A stretch of DNA of 64,000 nt from Photorhabdus caribbeanensis (GCF_018448885.1 NZ_RCWB01000001.1:333691-397690), one strand, 5' to 3'. Counted from the stretch's first letter, positions 1 through 9,837 are shown. The notes: generated by a model not told the origin, from the sequence alone. Numbers and translations: made by a program.

Positions 1-209
1 TTGCGGATAAATTCGAAATCAATAGCGGCATCGATTTTACGGACCAGATGATCTTTTGGCACCAGCTCGTCAAGCGAGAGAGTTTTTGGAGGGAAAGTCT
101 CTGGGGAGGCGGTGTTCTTAACATAGTGGCAAGCTCCGTTTGGTGAACGGACCTTAATAATCTGACCATCACTTTTAGTGATGGTCTTTTGTGAGTATAG
201 CTGGGTCAA
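1..209 (-). mobile_element. 5' part of an IS1182-type transposase, cut by the window edge
   Basis: Reading the minus strand leftwards from about 209 gives an open frame containing LSLDELVPKDHLVRKIDAAI, followed by an aromatic residue-rich DFEFIR. This LDELVP-DHLVRKID pattern is typical of the N-terminus of IS1182-family transposases. Only about 69 codons lie in the window, so I cannot tell whether the gene is intact. The start is uncertain: a TTG at 207-209 is possible and the frame stays open further upstream. The family call rests on the motif only. Confidence 0.5.
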
Positions 210-498
210 TAGTGGGTTAACCGTTATTGTAACAATAGTGGAGAAACAACGACATCGTGAGTGAATCAATTAATCATTTCTGAGGATTTTCATAAACTAA
301 GTTTTTTCCAGTGTTCTGCTTCGCATTTCAGGTATTTAGTTATTGGCTTGAAATGAAATTTTGATTGGTTACCATTAATATTATAATCCGTAAAATAATA
401 TTTATTTTCATATGGTTACAATAAAGTTAAATTTTTGGTTGATCTATTCATATGTTAAGGTATGATTCAAAGTGTTTAATATATAAAAGAGATTAAAG
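210..498. other. AT-rich intergenic stretch before the DUF262 gene
   Basis: Very AT-rich and without a credible ORF. It separates the leftward transposase from the rightward DUF262 gene and must hold the promoter of the latter; a purine-rich AAGAGATTAAAG precedes that ATG. No transposon end could be identified confidently. Confidence 0.4.
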
Positions 499-1593
499 AT
501 GAAAAATGAAGTTAAAGTTCAATCGAATACAACTACTCTAAATATTCAATCATTATGTAGAGAAATTGATGCAGGAAAAGCGGAGCAGGGAGGTATTAAA
601 TTAAAGCCTTTCTATCAGAGAGAATATAAATTTACTAAAAAAGATGAAAGTTTTTTAATTGAGTCTCTATTGATGGGCATACCTATTCCTACTATATATT
701 TAGCTTCTGATACAACAAAGTATCCTCATGTATCAAATGTAATAGATGGTCAACATAGACTTAGAGCGATACATCGTTATGTAAATAATGAATATCAATT
801 AACTGGATTAGAAACATTGAAACATTTGAATTCAATGTATTTTAATGATCTTCCTGTTGAATTGAAAAATAAATTGTCAGTTCAGACTAGTTTAAATGTA
901 AATTATATTCATGTTCAGGATGATCCTAGTTTGGAATTAGAAATATTTTTACGTTATAATAAAGGTACTAATCCGATGTCTAAACAGGAAATTCGTCATG
1001 TTTTATTTGGATCTCAATTTAATGATTGGGTTATAAATAAAGTTGATGAATTGAAGCATGATAATGAAATGTCGAAAGTATTTAATATGGTGAAAAAACG
1101 TCTTTCAGATAAAGCTGTTCATGCGGATTTTTTCTTAATGTTTTATATATTGCATTATGGGTTAAATGAAAAATATGTCGGAACACCTTATTATGTTGAT
1201 TCGATTATGGATAAAGCAAGGAGAATGAATAATGATGAAGTAAAAAAATTTATTGAGCGCTCAGAATATGTTTTTGAGCAGATGCTGAGTTTTTTAAAAT
1301 TCATAAGAATGCAAGGTATTGAACATCCTTTTTCTAAAGAAATATATTCTCCAACAGAAAAGAGACATCTTTTTCAGTCAAGTATTCTCATGATTATGAC
1401 TGCAATTTTTAAATATATTATGTCGGAATCTATACCTTATGAAAGGATAAATTCTCATGAAATATTAAGTGCAATAGAAAATGGCTTTAAAAATAGTGCT
1501 TTTTATGGCGCTAAAAGTGCAACTACCAATTATGACTTGGTTCATAATGCTGTCGAATCTATAAAAAAAGAAATTCAATTTATAGATTACTAA
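499..1593 (+). CDS. DUF262 (GmrSD N-terminal/ParB-like) domain protein
   Basis: A 364-residue protein. Residues about 35-95 carry the DUF262 signature: FYQREYKF, then the ESLLMGIPIPTIYL segment, then the nucleotide-binding-type motif VIDGQHRLRAI (usual form DGQQR). DUF262 is the N-terminal domain of the modification-dependent endonuclease GmrSD and of many defence proteins; it is related to ParB/Srx folds that hydrolyse or bind nucleotides. Here the C-terminal half shows no HNH motif of GmrD (DUF1524), so the protein is DUF262-only. It is very AT-rich compared with the core genes, stands alone and lies next to a transposase, so it looks horizontally acquired. A defence role is inference only. 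Confidence 0.75.
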   Translation: MKNEVKVQSNTTTLNIQSLCREIDAGKAEQGGIKLKPFYQREYKFTKKDESFLIESLLMGIPIPTIYLASDTTKYPHVSNVIDGQHRLRAIHRYVNNEYQLTGLETLKHLNSMYFNDLPVELKNKLSVQTSLNVNYIHVQDDPSLELEIFLRYNKGTNPMSKQEIRHVLFGSQFNDWVINKVDELKHDNEMSKVFNMVKKRLSDKAVHADFFLMFYILHYGLNEKYVGTPYYVDSIMDKARRMNNDEVKKFIERSEYVFEQMLSFLKFIRMQGIEHPFSKEIYSPTEKRHLFQSSILMIMTAIFKYIMSESIPYERINSHEILSAIENGFKNSAFYGAKSATTNYDLVHNAVESIKKEIQFIDY

Positions 1594-2667
1594 AATGATT
1601 TTTCATACCATCATTATCCTTTTACTCTACCTGGTTAATTTTCGGAAAAAGGTGAGGTTTAAGTTATAGAGATCCTCACTTTTATCAACGTCTTTCATCA
1701 ATAATAGTATTGATGAACGTGAGGAGCGATTGCGTGTAATAAAAATTCAATAGTCCTATATTATTCAACCTAAGGGAATAGATAAGTAGAGCTAAAAATA
1801 ATAATTTACAGATAAAATCAGAGGTAAGGTGAATTTATGGGCTTTTTATTGGTAAAAAAATTTATTTTGAAATATTAAATTAAGTCGAGAGAGTAGGGAT
1901 TGAGGTATAAAGATGGATAGCAACTCTGGTTATTACATATGAAAACACCTCAGATTAATATCTGGAGTAAGAGAAAGTTAAAACAGACGTTGTGGATTTA
2001 GTTCATCTAAGCATGAAACAATCTGGTTTTCAGGATAAAGTCAAAAAAATGTACGTCTAATGGCACGGAAGAATACAGAATAGTATTGCGCTTCATTTAT
2101 AGACATGAGTTTATGGGACAATGCTGAATGCACATATAAATTTTGCCAGATTGAGATGTTAATAGCGCGTGATACAAGAAAAAAAAGAGGATGAGAGAGG
2201 GAGTAAGATAGTTGAAGCTGAAAATAAGGATGATAAATATGTAGAAATGAAGAAATCTTTGTGAAACCTAGGTGAATTTTTTATTTTTCTCGGTCATTGC
2301 TTTAACAGGTCACAATATTATGCTGAGCTGTGAAACTGGAAAAGGTTACGAGTATGTGCAACTCGGAAAAGAGCTTCTTTTGACTGATATAGAGATAGAA
2401 GCAATTGTTCCGTACTATAAAGTCAATCACATTGAAGTCAACATTATTTATTCTAGCTGAAGTTTAGATAATAAAATATAGAGAACGGTAAGTTATAAAC
2501 CTTAGTCATGCTCGTGGATATAGCTATCCTTGGTTTTGGGTTAATTATTAACTCACTTGTCATTGTTAAATAGTGCACATTTTAATGGCAAGAAAAGTTA
2601 AATAGCATATGAAATAATCACAAAAAGCTGTAAGATATATCAATCAATTAAATATGAGAGATAAAGA
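1594..2667. other. Apparently degenerate, gene-poor 1.1 kb
   Basis: No convincing gene. A weak hairpin formed by GTGAGG and CCTCAC around 1653-1682, followed by TTTTAT, may terminate the DUF262 transcript. Short open frames occur (for example 2272-2460, 62 codons) but lack a good ribosome binding site and resemble nothing I know. The scatter of stop codons and AT-richness suggest decayed accessory genes. Confidence 0.4.
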
Positions 2668-3201
2668 ATGTTTAATCTTGAACAGATCGGGCATGTGGTA
2701 AGAAATAGCATGCAGATTATTGTTGATGAGCTTAAGCTTAACCTTGCTGTAGGGGATATCTCTGATGATGATTACAGAATCCTTTCTCGCGGATACGGCG
2801 AACTAAACTGGGATGAATGTTTGTCTAGGATCGGAAACAGAGAAGATAAATTTGAATTTTGCTTAAAGCTGGTAGAGTGTGGAAATGTGCAAGGACCTCC
2901 TTCTGGGCTAGCTTTATGTACATATTCCATTGATGAGGAAAGTTTTGAAATTCATATGATAGAGAACTTCTATCGTGATGACGTAAAACATCCTTTAAAT
3001 GGGAAAATGTTTCAACTTACCCTGATGGCTGCTTACATGTTTTGTAAATCTGCACAGGGTAAATATATCCAGATCATTGAGCCTGTTGAAGAAGTAATCT
3101 CCTATTACTCATCTTATGGATTTAACATGATGAAGTGTGGTTACATTATGGAGGCTGATATTGATACGTTTGAAACAATATTCAAGACAATCAAAGATTG
3201 A
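2668..3201 (+). CDS. GNAT-like acetyltransferase-fold protein, phage/island associated
   Basis: A 177-residue protein preceded by a usable ribosome binding site (AGAGATAAAGA). Its second half (about residues 95-155) looks like a divergent GNAT fold: an acidic ENFYRDD strand, HPLNGKMFQLTLMAAYMF as the cofactor-binding helix region, KYIQIIEP as the following strand, and YYSSYGF at the place where GNAT enzymes typically end in a Y..GF turn. The substrate cannot be told. It sits among phage relics left of ssrA, so it is probably cargo of a prophage or island. The GNAT call is structural inference. Confidence 0.45.
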   Translation: MFNLEQIGHVVRNSMQIIVDELKLNLAVGDISDDDYRILSRGYGELNWDECLSRIGNREDKFEFCLKLVECGNVQGPPSGLALCTYSIDEESFEIHMIENFYRDDVKHPLNGKMFQLTLMAAYMFCKSAQGKYIQIIEPVEEVISYYSSYGFNMMKCGYIMEADIDTFETIFKTIKD

Positions 3202-3357
3202 TAAAAAAAAGACTAGACACTAGAGTTTATAGTGATAGCATACGGGGACCAACAAGTATTAGTTTGTTTTTTGTGCAAGAGAAAACTTTGTTAATGTGAA
3301 CACCCCTTATGGGCCCAGGCTCAAAGCTATTGGAGAGAAAATCTCTTAGGAGTCATT

Positions 3358-3531
3358 ATGTCAAAGCAGAAAGCAGCCATTAAAGATATCAAAAAATTTG
3401 ATACGCAGCAGGTGTATACTGCTGTGGGTGGAGCTATTGACTTGTTGATAAAAGCTGCCCCAAAAATGTTTGAGCATAAGCCAAAAGTTGAGCTTCAAGG
3501 AAAGCGTAAGAATCATCGCCAAGCTGCTTAA
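3358..3531 (+). CDS. Small basic protein of unknown function (57 aa)
   Basis: ATG at 3358 follows a strong AGGAG box at about 3349-3353. The product is rich in lysine and alanine (begins MSKQKAAIKDIKKFDTQQ, ends RKNHRQAA), with a mildly hydrophobic centre (VGGAIDLLIKAAPKMF). It is directly followed by a rho-independent terminator. Good translation and termination signals make it a likely real gene; I do not recognise the family. Its position between phage-type genes suggests prophage origin. Confidence 0.55.
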   Translation: MSKQKAAIKDIKKFDTQQVYTAVGGAIDLLIKAAPKMFEHKPKVELQGKRKNHRQAA

Positions 3532-3553
3532 AATTTTTTGAGTAGTCGTCAAT

Positions 3554-3579
3554 AAACCCGCCCACAATGCGGGTTTTTT
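3554..3579 (+). terminator. Rho-independent terminator after the 57-codon gene
   Basis: AACCCGC and GCGGGTT form a GC-rich stem with a short loop, followed by six T residues. Confidence 0.75.
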
Positions 3580-3629
3580 CATATCTACACCTCTTAATTA
3601 CGGTTTTTTTATTTCCATAGGAATCGAAA

Positions 3630-3992
3630 ATGCGAACTCGTTCACTTCTGCTTGATACCGAGTCATGGGATTTAACACTCAATGACTCCGGAAATATCGT
3701 CATTACTGATAATCCCTATTTTGTAGCGCAGGATGTCGCTTGTGCCTGTAGTACATATCTGGGTGAGTGTTGGTATGACACAGCATTGGGTATTCCTTAT
3801 TACCTGCGAATTTTGTGACATTGGCCGGGAACTCAGCTAATCAACAGCAATATGCAACAAGAAGCAATGAAGTTACCTTATGTTCAATCTGCCACTTGTA
3901 AGGTTATAAATGGGAAGGAGAGAACTATTGCGGGTATGATGACAATAACGGACACGAACTGCTGTGCTACAGACATAAAAAAACCAACCTAA
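3630..3992 (+). pseudogene. Phage baseplate (gp46/gp25-like) protein with an in-frame TGA
   Basis: The first 62 codons (DLTLNDSGNIVITDNPY... AQDVACACSTYLGECWYDTALGIPY) match the pattern of phage baseplate proteins found in Mu/P2-like tails, where DLTLD-SGNIAVT-GPYAIAQDVACA..FLGELWYDT..G is conserved. A TGA at 3816-3818 interrupts the frame, but the same frame stays open to 3992 and still encodes family-like sequence (NMQQEAMKLPYVQSATCKV, then a threonine-rich strand TIAGMMTITDT). It is therefore one gene broken by a nonsense change. The original C-terminus is close to the terminator, so most of the gene remains. Confidence 0.6.
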
Positions 3993-4007
3993 TCATGGTT
4001 GGTTTTT
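3978..4007 (+). terminator. Rho-independent terminator overlapping the end of the baseplate pseudogene
   Basis: AAAACCAACC pairs with GGTTGGTTTT around a short TAATCAT loop; A-run on the left and T-run on the right make it potentially bidirectional. Confidence 0.65.
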
Positions 4008-4129
4008 CCAAAAGCTCCGCGGCTCCTTTGCGTATCCTTTTGTGTCCCTTCATTGTCCGGTCAGTGTCCAATCAACTTTGCTAACTCACTGTTTTTAAAG
4101 CTGTTGTCCTATCACTGTCCCTACTAAAT

Positions 4130-4493
4130 TGGTGGAGCTGGCGGGAGTTGAACCCGCGTCCGAAATTCCTACATCCTTGGTACTACATGCTTAGTCTAAT
4201 CTTTACATTCACTTGCCAGCTGCGGACAGACACGCCACTAACAAACTAGCCTGATTAGATTTAACGCTTCAACCCCAGGCAAGGCATCCACGCGATCTCT
4301 TTTGGGTTTGACCTCTCTTGATCCCCGTCCTAAGAGCGGAGGCTAGGGAGAGAGGGCTCTGCGCAGGTTATTAAGCTGCCAGTGCGTATTTTTCGTCGTT
4401 TGCGACTATTTTTTTGCGGCTTTTTACGAGGCCAACCGCCCCTCGGCATGCACCTTGGGTTTCGCGAATCCCGTCGAATCCAGAATCAGCCCC
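4130..4493 (-). ncRNA. ssrA: tmRNA
   Basis: Full-length transfer-messenger RNA of 364 nt, which rescues stalled ribosomes with SmpB. On the minus strand it starts GGGGCTGATTCTGGATTCGA and ends with an encoded CCA (4130-4132). The T arm shows as GGGAGTTGAACCCGCGTCC in plus orientation. The tag reading frame runs at 4403-4371 and encodes ANDEKYALAA followed by two TAA stops; the resume codon is GCA. Lysine at tag position 5 replaces the asparagine of the E. coli tag. smpB lies just upstream. The DNA beyond its 3' end (left) is phage-like, in keeping with ssrA being a frequent integration site. Confidence 0.97.
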
Positions 4494-4543
4494 AAGTGTC
4501 TTAAAAGCAAGTATATCAGAATACTAAACTATAATGCCAGAAT

Positions 4544-5026
4544 TTATCGCCCAGAATTCTTCATAATACGTGCTTTGTCTAATTTCCATTCACGTTCTTT
4601 GATGTCTGAACGTTTGTCGTGTGCCTTTTTGCCTTTTGCTACGCCAATTTTGACTTTGCACCAGGCGTTTTTCCAATAAAGAGATAAGGCAACAACGGTA
4701 TAACCATCACGATTGACTCGACCATATAATGAGTCAAGTTCGCGCTGATTAAGTAAGAGTTTGCGTGAACGCATTGGATCACAGACGACATGGGAAGAAG
4801 CTACATTTAACGGGGTGATGGTGGCGCCAAAAAGATAAGCGTCTCCATCTTTGAGCAAAACGTAACTGTCGCTGATGTTAGCTTTACCAGCGCGCAGTGA
4901 TTTGACTTCCCATCCTTGTAACGAGAGACCCGCTTCAAATTCTTCTTCAATGAAGTATTCGTGACGAGCTCGTCTATTCATGGCAATGGTTGCCGAACCG
5001 GGTTTGTGTGCTTTTTTCTTTGTCAT
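4544..5026 (-). CDS. smpB: SsrA-binding protein SmpB
   Basis: 160 residues, the family's normal length. SmpB binds the tRNA-like part of tmRNA and delivers it to stalled ribosomes. Conserved parts are visible: [20 protein letters not shown], then [19 protein letters not shown] of the OB-like barrel, and a basic C-terminal tail ending in [10 protein letters not shown] that acts as the mRNA mimic in the entry channel. It lies immediately upstream of ssrA on the same strand, the usual arrangement. Confidence 0.97.
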   Translation of the reverse strand: MTKKKAHKPGSATIAMNRRARHEYFIEEEFEAGLSLQGWEVKSLRAGKANISDSYVLLKDGDAYLFGATITPLNVASSHVVCDPMRSRKLLLNQRELDSLYGRVNRDGYTVVALSLYWKNAWCKVKIGVAKGKKAHDKRSDIKEREWKLDKARIMKNSGR

Positions 5027-5182
5027 AGTGTATGCATTATACTGAATGCTTTGGTGAAAGAAATCTTTTCCCGCACATATTTGCTGATTAATGAGTGTTT
5101 ATTGCATTATACGCTGACAGATTTTTCTTTGATCACGTATAGGTGATATTATTCGCTACAATTAAGCCTTACAGGAAATTAT

Positions 5183-5617
5183 ATGCCACAGATTAGTCGC
5201 TCTGCGTTAGTACCGTACAGCGTGGAACAAATGTACAAATTGGTCAATGATGTTGGCTCTTACCCGGATTTTTTACCGGGGTGTGTCGGTAGTCGGGTGC
5301 TGAGTGTTAGCAATAATGAAATGACTGCATCAGTCGATGTTTCGAAAGCGGGTATAAGTAAGACTTTTGTTACCCGGAATATTCTGGCCGATAACCAAAG
5401 CATTAATATGCAACTGGTCGACGGGCCTTTTCGTAAGTTAATGGGCGGTTGGCGCTTTATCCCTCTGAGTGAAGATGCCTGTAAAGTTGAGTTACAACTT
5501 GATTTTGAATTCACTAATAAGCTGATTGAATTGGCTTTCGGTAAGATTTTTAAGGAACTGGCCGGGAGTATGGTGCAGGCTTTTACTTTGCGTGCACGCG
5601 AGGTTTATCGTGTCTGA
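5183..5617 (+). CDS. ratA: RatA, START/COQ10-type ribosome-associated protein
   Basis: 144 residues beginning [18 protein letters not shown], closely matching E. coli RatA (PasT). The protein has the START/polyketide-cyclase fold (Coq10 family); in E. coli it was described as a toxin that blocks 70S assembly, while other work links it to ubiquinone function and stress survival. Key segments are [25 protein letters not shown] and [11 protein letters not shown]. It is divergent from smpB and overlaps ratB, with which it forms an operon. Confidence 0.93.
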   Translation: MPQISRSALVPYSVEQMYKLVNDVGSYPDFLPGCVGSRVLSVSNNEMTASVDVSKAGISKTFVTRNILADNQSINMQLVDGPFRKLMGGWRFIPLSEDACKVELQLDFEFTNKLIELAFGKIFKELAGSMVQAFTLRAREVYRV

Positions 5618-5903
5618 TATCAATGTTGAAGTTGTTTATGCATTGCCTGATCGCCAATATCTGCGTACGGTGAAATTGGCTCAAGGCGCAACTGTCGAGC
5701 AAGCAATAGTTGCATCAGGTTTGCTGACTTTGCGTAATGATATTGATCTGCAAAAGAATAAGGTTGGAGTTTATAGCCGTCCAGTTAAGTTGACGGATAT
5801 TTTGGAAGAGGGTGATAGGGTGGAAATTTACCGCCCATTATTGGCTGATCCAAAAGAAATGCGTCGTAAGCGTGCTGAGCGGGCTAAAAATAATGCTCAA
5901 TAG
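5610..5903 (+). CDS. ratB: RatB, RnfH-family protein
   Basis: 97 residues from a GTG at 5610 ([20 protein letters not shown]), overlapping the last 8 bases of ratA; an upstream TTG-type extension is open but not family-like. It is a small ubiquitin-like (beta-grasp) RnfH/UPF0125 protein of unknown activity, encoded next to ratA throughout the enterobacteria. Typical pieces are [20 protein letters not shown] and [16 protein letters not shown]. The C-terminus is basic and probably disordered. Confidence 0.9.
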   Translation: MSDINVEVVYALPDRQYLRTVKLAQGATVEQAIVASGLLTLRNDIDLQKNKVGVYSRPVKLTDILEEGDRVEIYRPLLADPKEMRRKRAERAKNNAQ

Positions 5904-5960
5904 CTACCATAGACAGCCAGTCATCCATTTTTTTGACTGACTGTCTATTTAACTCTTTGG

Positions 5961-6308
5961 TTATTGAAGATCTTCGGTGAGTGAATTTTCGTTTTTAATG
6001 TCAGTCAGTACACCATTACTGTCAAATGTCAGTGTCAGAGTTTGCTGAGTTACTTTTTTGTGCCCAGGTTGCTGACGAAATACATAAAACCACGTTTGAG
6101 TTCCAAACGGGTCTTGTAACATTGGTGTTCCTAATGTGTAAGCTACCTGTTGCTGGGTCATTCCCTTATGAATTTTTGATACACTAGTAGGTGTTAGGTA
6201 GTTCCCCTGATTAATGTCAGGGCGATAAACAGCCCGTTCCAGCGTAGAGCAACCCGCAGTCAGCATGACAAATGATACAGCAGCGGCAGTCAACATTTTA
6301 CAGCGCAT
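5961..6308 (-). CDS. bamE: Outer-membrane assembly lipoprotein BamE
   Basis: 115 residues. A lipoprotein signal peptide ends in the lipobox LTAGC, so Cys20 should be lipidated. The mature part has the SmpA/OmlA fold: [19 protein letters not shown] and [19 protein letters not shown]. BamE stabilises the BamABCD complex that inserts beta-barrel proteins into the outer membrane. It is convergent with ratB and followed upstream by recN on the same strand, as in E. coli. Confidence 0.95.
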   Translation of the reverse strand: MRCKMLTAAAVSFVMLTAGCSTLERAVYRPDINQGNYLTPTSVSKIHKGMTQQQVAYTLGTPMLQDPFGTQTWFYVFRQQPGHKKVTQQTLTLTFDSNGVLTDIKNENSLTEDLQ

Positions 6309-6374
6309 GGTAATTACATTCCTTTAGGAGTCAGGGTGTTGATAATAATAGACCTTGACGAAATTGAAAACCTT

Positions 6375-6458
6375 TATACCCGTTATCTTTCAAGTTGCCT
6401 CTTTGTTGGCTGCACTCGCTCACCGCCGCGATGCATCTTGAAATCCATAGGGTGTACA
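6375..6458. repeat. Palindromic intergenic repeat, short copy
   Basis: Begins TATACCCGTTATCTTTCAAG and ends CATCTTGAAATCCATAGGGT, imperfect inverted ends that fold into a hairpin. The same element, longer by about 40 bases internally, lies inverted at 50067-50196, and a related one at 58171-58277. It sits between bamE and recN. Confidence 0.7.
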
Positions 6459-6501
6459 AGCTTTAGCTATGACCTTAAATATACGCAAAAGTTGTGTCAA
6501 A

Positions 6502-8166
6502 TTATGCTGCTAGCAGTTCTTTAGCGTTTGCCAGGGTATTTTTTGTCACTTCACTGCCTGCGAGAAGCCGCGCCAGCTCTTGTAATCTGGCTTTTTTATC
6601 CAGCAACTGCATTTGAGTTTCAGTTTCTTCACCGTCAGTCTGTTTACTGACATAAAAATGTTGGTGGCCACAACCGGCTACTTGAGGCAGGTGGGTGACG
6701 CACATAACCTGGGTAGATTCGCCTAATTCACGTAATAGACGGCCGACGATTGCGGCTGTTGGGCCGCTGATACCAACATCTACTTCATCGAAAATCAAGG
6801 CGGACGTTTCCATTTTCTTAGCCGTTATAACCTGAATTGCCAGCGCAATACGGGAAAGCTCACCACCCGAAGCAACTTTCGCGAGAGATTGGTGTGGTTG
6901 ACCAGGGTTAGTAGTGACATTAAATTCAACTTTATCTGAACCATCAGCATTCAGATGTTCAGGTGCAAAAGAGACATCAATGGTAAAGCGACCATGTGGC
7001 ATGGCGAGCTGATGCATGCTGCGAGTAATGAGCTCACTTAATTCTTTGGCATATTGCTGGCGAACCAGATGCAATCTTTTTGCGACTTCCAATGCCTGCT
7101 TATGGTGTTGATTAACCTGTTCACTAAGGTAGGTGCAGTCATCTTCTTGCTGCGCCAGTAGTTGCTGTTCTTCCAATAATTGTTGATGAAGTGAAGGAAG
7201 TTCTTCCGGAGCAACGTGGTGCTTACGAGCCACTCTAATTTGTTGTGAAATTTTTTGTTCCAATTCAAAAAGACGATTTGGGTCCATATCCAGTTGATCA
7301 CCGTAGTGGCGGAGTTCATCGCTGACTTCATTAATTTGAATGGATGCTTCTTCCAGCATAGTGAGTAACTGGTTGAATTTATCATCCATAGTGATGAGTT
7401 CTGACAGTTCGTGTTTAGCGTAATTTAGCAGGCTGATAATATTTTGTTCATCGTTATCACTGAGTAGCTGGAGTGCGGTTTGGCTGACAGAGAGTAACTG
7501 ACCACGGTTTGCTAACCGTTTATATTCATTATCTTGTTCCTGATATTCACCTGGTTGCGGTGCCAACTCATTGAGTTCTTTTAAATGATACTCCAGCAAC
7601 TGTTGACGGGATTGACGTTCAAGCGCCTGTTGTTGGAATCGAGCAAGATCCTGACAACTTTGGTGCCATTGCTGATATGCCTGTTTCATTTCATTTTGTA
7701 GATTGGATTGATTAGCATAAGTATCAAGCAGGCGTTTTTGGTGACTATTATTCAATAGTAATTGGTGAGCGTGTTGACCATGAATTTGAATAAGATGGGC
7801 ACCTAGTTCACGTAATTGGGAAAGCGGTACGGCAGTGCCATTGATAAAGCCTCTGGAACGACCATCTGACGTTATTGTACGGCGTAGTAAGCATTCATTG
7901 CTGTCATCAAGTTGGTGATTTTCTAACCATTGATGCGCAGAAGGCGTATCAGAAAGAGAAAACCGGGCGCAAATATCAGCACGAGAAGCCCCGCTACGCA
8001 CCATATTGGCCTCACCACGATTACCCAGACATAAACCTAATGCATCAATTGCGATGGATTTACCCGCGCCGGTTTCACCCGTGATGGCTGTCATACCTGG
8101 CTGGAAGTCAATTTCCAGCTCACGAACAATGGCAAAATTGCTAATGGTTAACTGGGTGAGCATCAC
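6502..8166 (-). CDS. recN: DNA repair ATPase RecN
   Basis: 554 residues, full length. RecN is an SMC-like cohesin-type ATPase acting in recombinational repair of double-strand breaks. The Walker A motif GETGAGKS is at residues 30-37; the long glutamine-rich middle forms coiled coils; the C-terminal ABC signature is [15 protein letters not shown] and the Walker B region [11 protein letters not shown]. The true start may be the second Met, as in E. coli. Two LexA boxes lie directly upstream, so it should be strongly SOS-induced. Confidence 0.97.
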   Translation of the reverse strand: MMLTQLTISNFAIVRELEIDFQPGMTAITGETGAGKSIAIDALGLCLGNRGEANMVRSGASRADICARFSLSDTPSAHQWLENHQLDDSNECLLRRTITSDGRSRGFINGTAVPLSQLRELGAHLIQIHGQHAHQLLLNNSHQKRLLDTYANQSNLQNEMKQAYQQWHQSCQDLARFQQQALERQSRQQLLEYHLKELNELAPQPGEYQEQDNEYKRLANRGQLLSVSQTALQLLSDNDEQNIISLLNYAKHELSELITMDDKFNQLLTMLEEASIQINEVSDELRHYGDQLDMDPNRLFELEQKISQQIRVARKHHVAPEELPSLHQQLLEEQQLLAQQEDDCTYLSEQVNQHHKQALEVAKRLHLVRQQYAKELSELITRSMHQLAMPHGRFTIDVSFAPEHLNADGSDKVEFNVTTNPGQPHQSLAKVASGGELSRIALAIQVITAKKMETSALIFDEVDVGISGPTAAIVGRLLRELGESTQVMCVTHLPQVAGCGHQHFYVSKQTDGEETETQMQLLDKKARLQELARLLAGSEVTKNTLANAKELLAA

Positions 8167-8191
8167 ACTTCTCCTGTGTATAAAAACACCT

Positions 8192-8207
8192 CTGTATCTT
8201 CATACAG
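8192..8207 (-). promoter_or_regulatory. LexA box, proximal, of recN
   Basis: CTGTATCTTCATACAG fits CTGT-N8-ACAG. It lies 26 bases upstream of the recN start. Confidence 0.8.
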
Positions 8208-8213
8208 TATAAA

Positions 8214-8229
8214 CTGGTTTTTTATACAG
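8214..8229 (-). promoter_or_regulatory. LexA box, distal, of recN
   Basis: CTGGTTTTTTATACAG fits CTG-N10-CAG and lies six bases from the proximal box. Tandem LexA operators are also the arrangement of E. coli recN. Confidence 0.75.
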
Positions 8230-8252
8230 TAAAGTAGTGAAATCTTATTTTT

Positions 8253-9131
8253 TTAAAACATTTTTTTAGACCAGCTTAGTTTTGTACTTAATGTATTGAA
8301 ATAATTATAGTCTTTAGGGTGAATGAGATTAAGCTTCTGTTTGCTGCGGCTAATAATCACATCTTCTCCATCCTGTATAGGTAGAACTATTTGGCTATCG
8401 CAACTGACTTCATAGTCGTTGCTATTTTGGGAAAATTTCAACCTTATGTTACTTTCGCTACTGATAACTAATGGCCGGGAAGACAATGTATGTGGAAACA
8501 TTGGTACCAGGACGATAGCATCCAAGTTAGGTGTGAGAATCGGCCCACCTGCGGAAAGCGAGTAAGCTGTGGAACCCGTTGGCGTTGCGATAATGAGTCC
8601 GTCAGAACGTTGGGAAAAGGCAAAACGTTCATCGATATAGACTTCGAATTCAATCATATGTGCCACTTTCCCTGGATGGAGTACGACTTCGTTGATTGCG
8701 GTACTGATACGGGGCTTCTGTCCGTTTCTTCGGACTTGGGCTTCTAGCAGGAAGCGATGTTCGTTTCGATATTCGCCATCTAATACTTCAGAAAGTTGCT
8801 GTAGGGCATTATCTGGATCTAAGTCCGTTAGAAAACCCAGATTGCCTCTGTTAATGCCAATGACTTTAATGTCATAGCGGGAAAGGACTCGGGCAGCACC
8901 CAACATATTGCCGTCGCCACCAACGACGACAGCTAAATCAGCTTGTTTACCAATTTCGGTCAGACCGCCAGTTCGTGCATCTTTTAAACCAATGTCTTTG
9001 GCAACCTGACGATCAATAATGACAGAATAACCTTTGGATTTTAACCAATGATAAAGCATCTCATGAGTAGCAAGCGCTTCTGGATGGCGAGGATGGCCAA
9101 CAATACCTATGCATTTGAATTTTTTATTCAT
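8253..9131 (-). CDS. nadK: NAD kinase
   Basis: 292 residues, the usual length. It phosphorylates NAD to NADP with ATP in the cytoplasm. The diagnostic GGDG motif is at residues 71-74 ([16 protein letters not shown]), followed by [15 protein letters not shown] and the substrate-binding [17 protein letters not shown]. It is divergent from grpE, as in E. coli, and has recN downstream. Confidence 0.96.
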   Translation of the reverse strand: MNKKFKCIGIVGHPRHPEALATHEMLYHWLKSKGYSVIIDRQVAKDIGLKDARTGGLTEIGKQADLAVVVGGDGNMLGAARVLSRYDIKVIGINRGNLGFLTDLDPDNALQQLSEVLDGEYRNEHRFLLEAQVRRNGQKPRISTAINEVVLHPGKVAHMIEFEVYIDERFAFSQRSDGLIIATPTGSTAYSLSAGGPILTPNLDAIVLVPMFPHTLSSRPLVISSESNIRLKFSQNSNDYEVSCDSQIVLPIQDGEDVIISRSKQKLNLIHPKDYNYFNTLSTKLSWSKKMF

Positions 9132-9182
9132 CGTTGTAATTTCCTTCTAGCAAGAGGTTTTATCCTCACAATATGGCGGGTT

Positions 9183-9213
9183 CCCTTGAATCCCCAGTTT
9201 AGATCCCCATAAT
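9183..9213 (+). promoter_or_regulatory. Sigma-32 heat-shock promoter of grpE
   Basis: -35 element CCCTTGAA at 9183-9190, a 14-base spacer, then -10 element CCCCATAAT at 9205-9213, matching the RpoH consensus CTTGAA / CCCCATNT. The grpE ATG follows at 9256. Confidence 0.85.
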
Positions 9214-9255
9214 AGGCTAAGTAGCGAGATTAATGCCAAATACGCGGAGATATTC

Positions 9256-9837
9256 ATGAGTAGTAAAGAACAAAAAATGCCTGACGAGCAAGTCTCGGAA
9301 GATATGGAAGTTGTATCTGAACAGCAAAACAGTGCGGATAAAGCAGAAGCATCGGAGACTGAAAGCGTTGTTGATCTGCGTGTCGCAGAGCTGGAAGAAC
9401 AGCTCAAGCAGGCGCAACAACGTGAACGTGATGCCATTTTGCGTGCTAAGGCTGAAGTTGAAAATATCCGTCGTCGTACTGAGCAAGATGTGGAAAAAGC
9501 CCATAAGTTTGCGTTAGAAAGATTTGCCAATGAACTGCTACCGGTGATTGATAATCTTGAGCGCGCTTTGGAGGCAACAGATCGTACTAATACCGAAATA
9601 GCGCCTATGGTTGAAGGCATCGAGCTGACGTTGAAGTCTTTCCTTGGGGCTGTGGGTAAATTTGGTATTGAAGTTGTTGGCGACACAAATGTTCCTTTTA
9701 ATCCTGAAATTCATCAGGCCATGACCATGATGGAATCCGATCAGCATGAACCGAATCATGTCATGATGGTCATGCAGAAAGGGTATACCTTAAATGGCCG
9801 TTTGTTGCGCCCGGCAATGGTAGCCGTATCGAAGTAA
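9256..9837 (+). CDS. grpE: Nucleotide exchange factor GrpE
   Basis: 193 residues. GrpE releases ADP from DnaK during protein refolding. The acidic, variable N-terminus leads into a long coiled coil (about 45-100; [20 protein letters not shown]) and the C-terminal beta domain with the family signature around [18 protein letters not shown]. It is a single gene with a sigma-32 promoter in front and a strong terminator behind. Confidence 0.97.
   Translation: MSSKEQKMPDEQVSEDMEVVSEQQNSADKAEASETESVVDLRVAELEEQLKQAQQRERDAILRAKAEVENIRRRTEQDVEKAHKFALERFANELLPVIDNLERALEATDRTNTEIAPMVEGIELTLKSFLGAVGKFGIEVVGDTNVPFNPEIHQAMTMMESDQHEPNHVMMVMQKGYTLNGRLLRPAMVAVSK

Noticed and set aside
2272..2460. 62-codon open frame with a hydrophobic start
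   Set aside because: It lies in the apparently degenerate AT-rich stretch, lacks a clear ribosome binding site, and the sequence resembles no family I know.
9147..9686. 179-codon minus-strand frame overlapping grpE
   Set aside because: It is antisense to grpE and its serine/alanine/arginine-rich composition is what the reverse of a GAA/GCG-rich coiled-coil gene gives.
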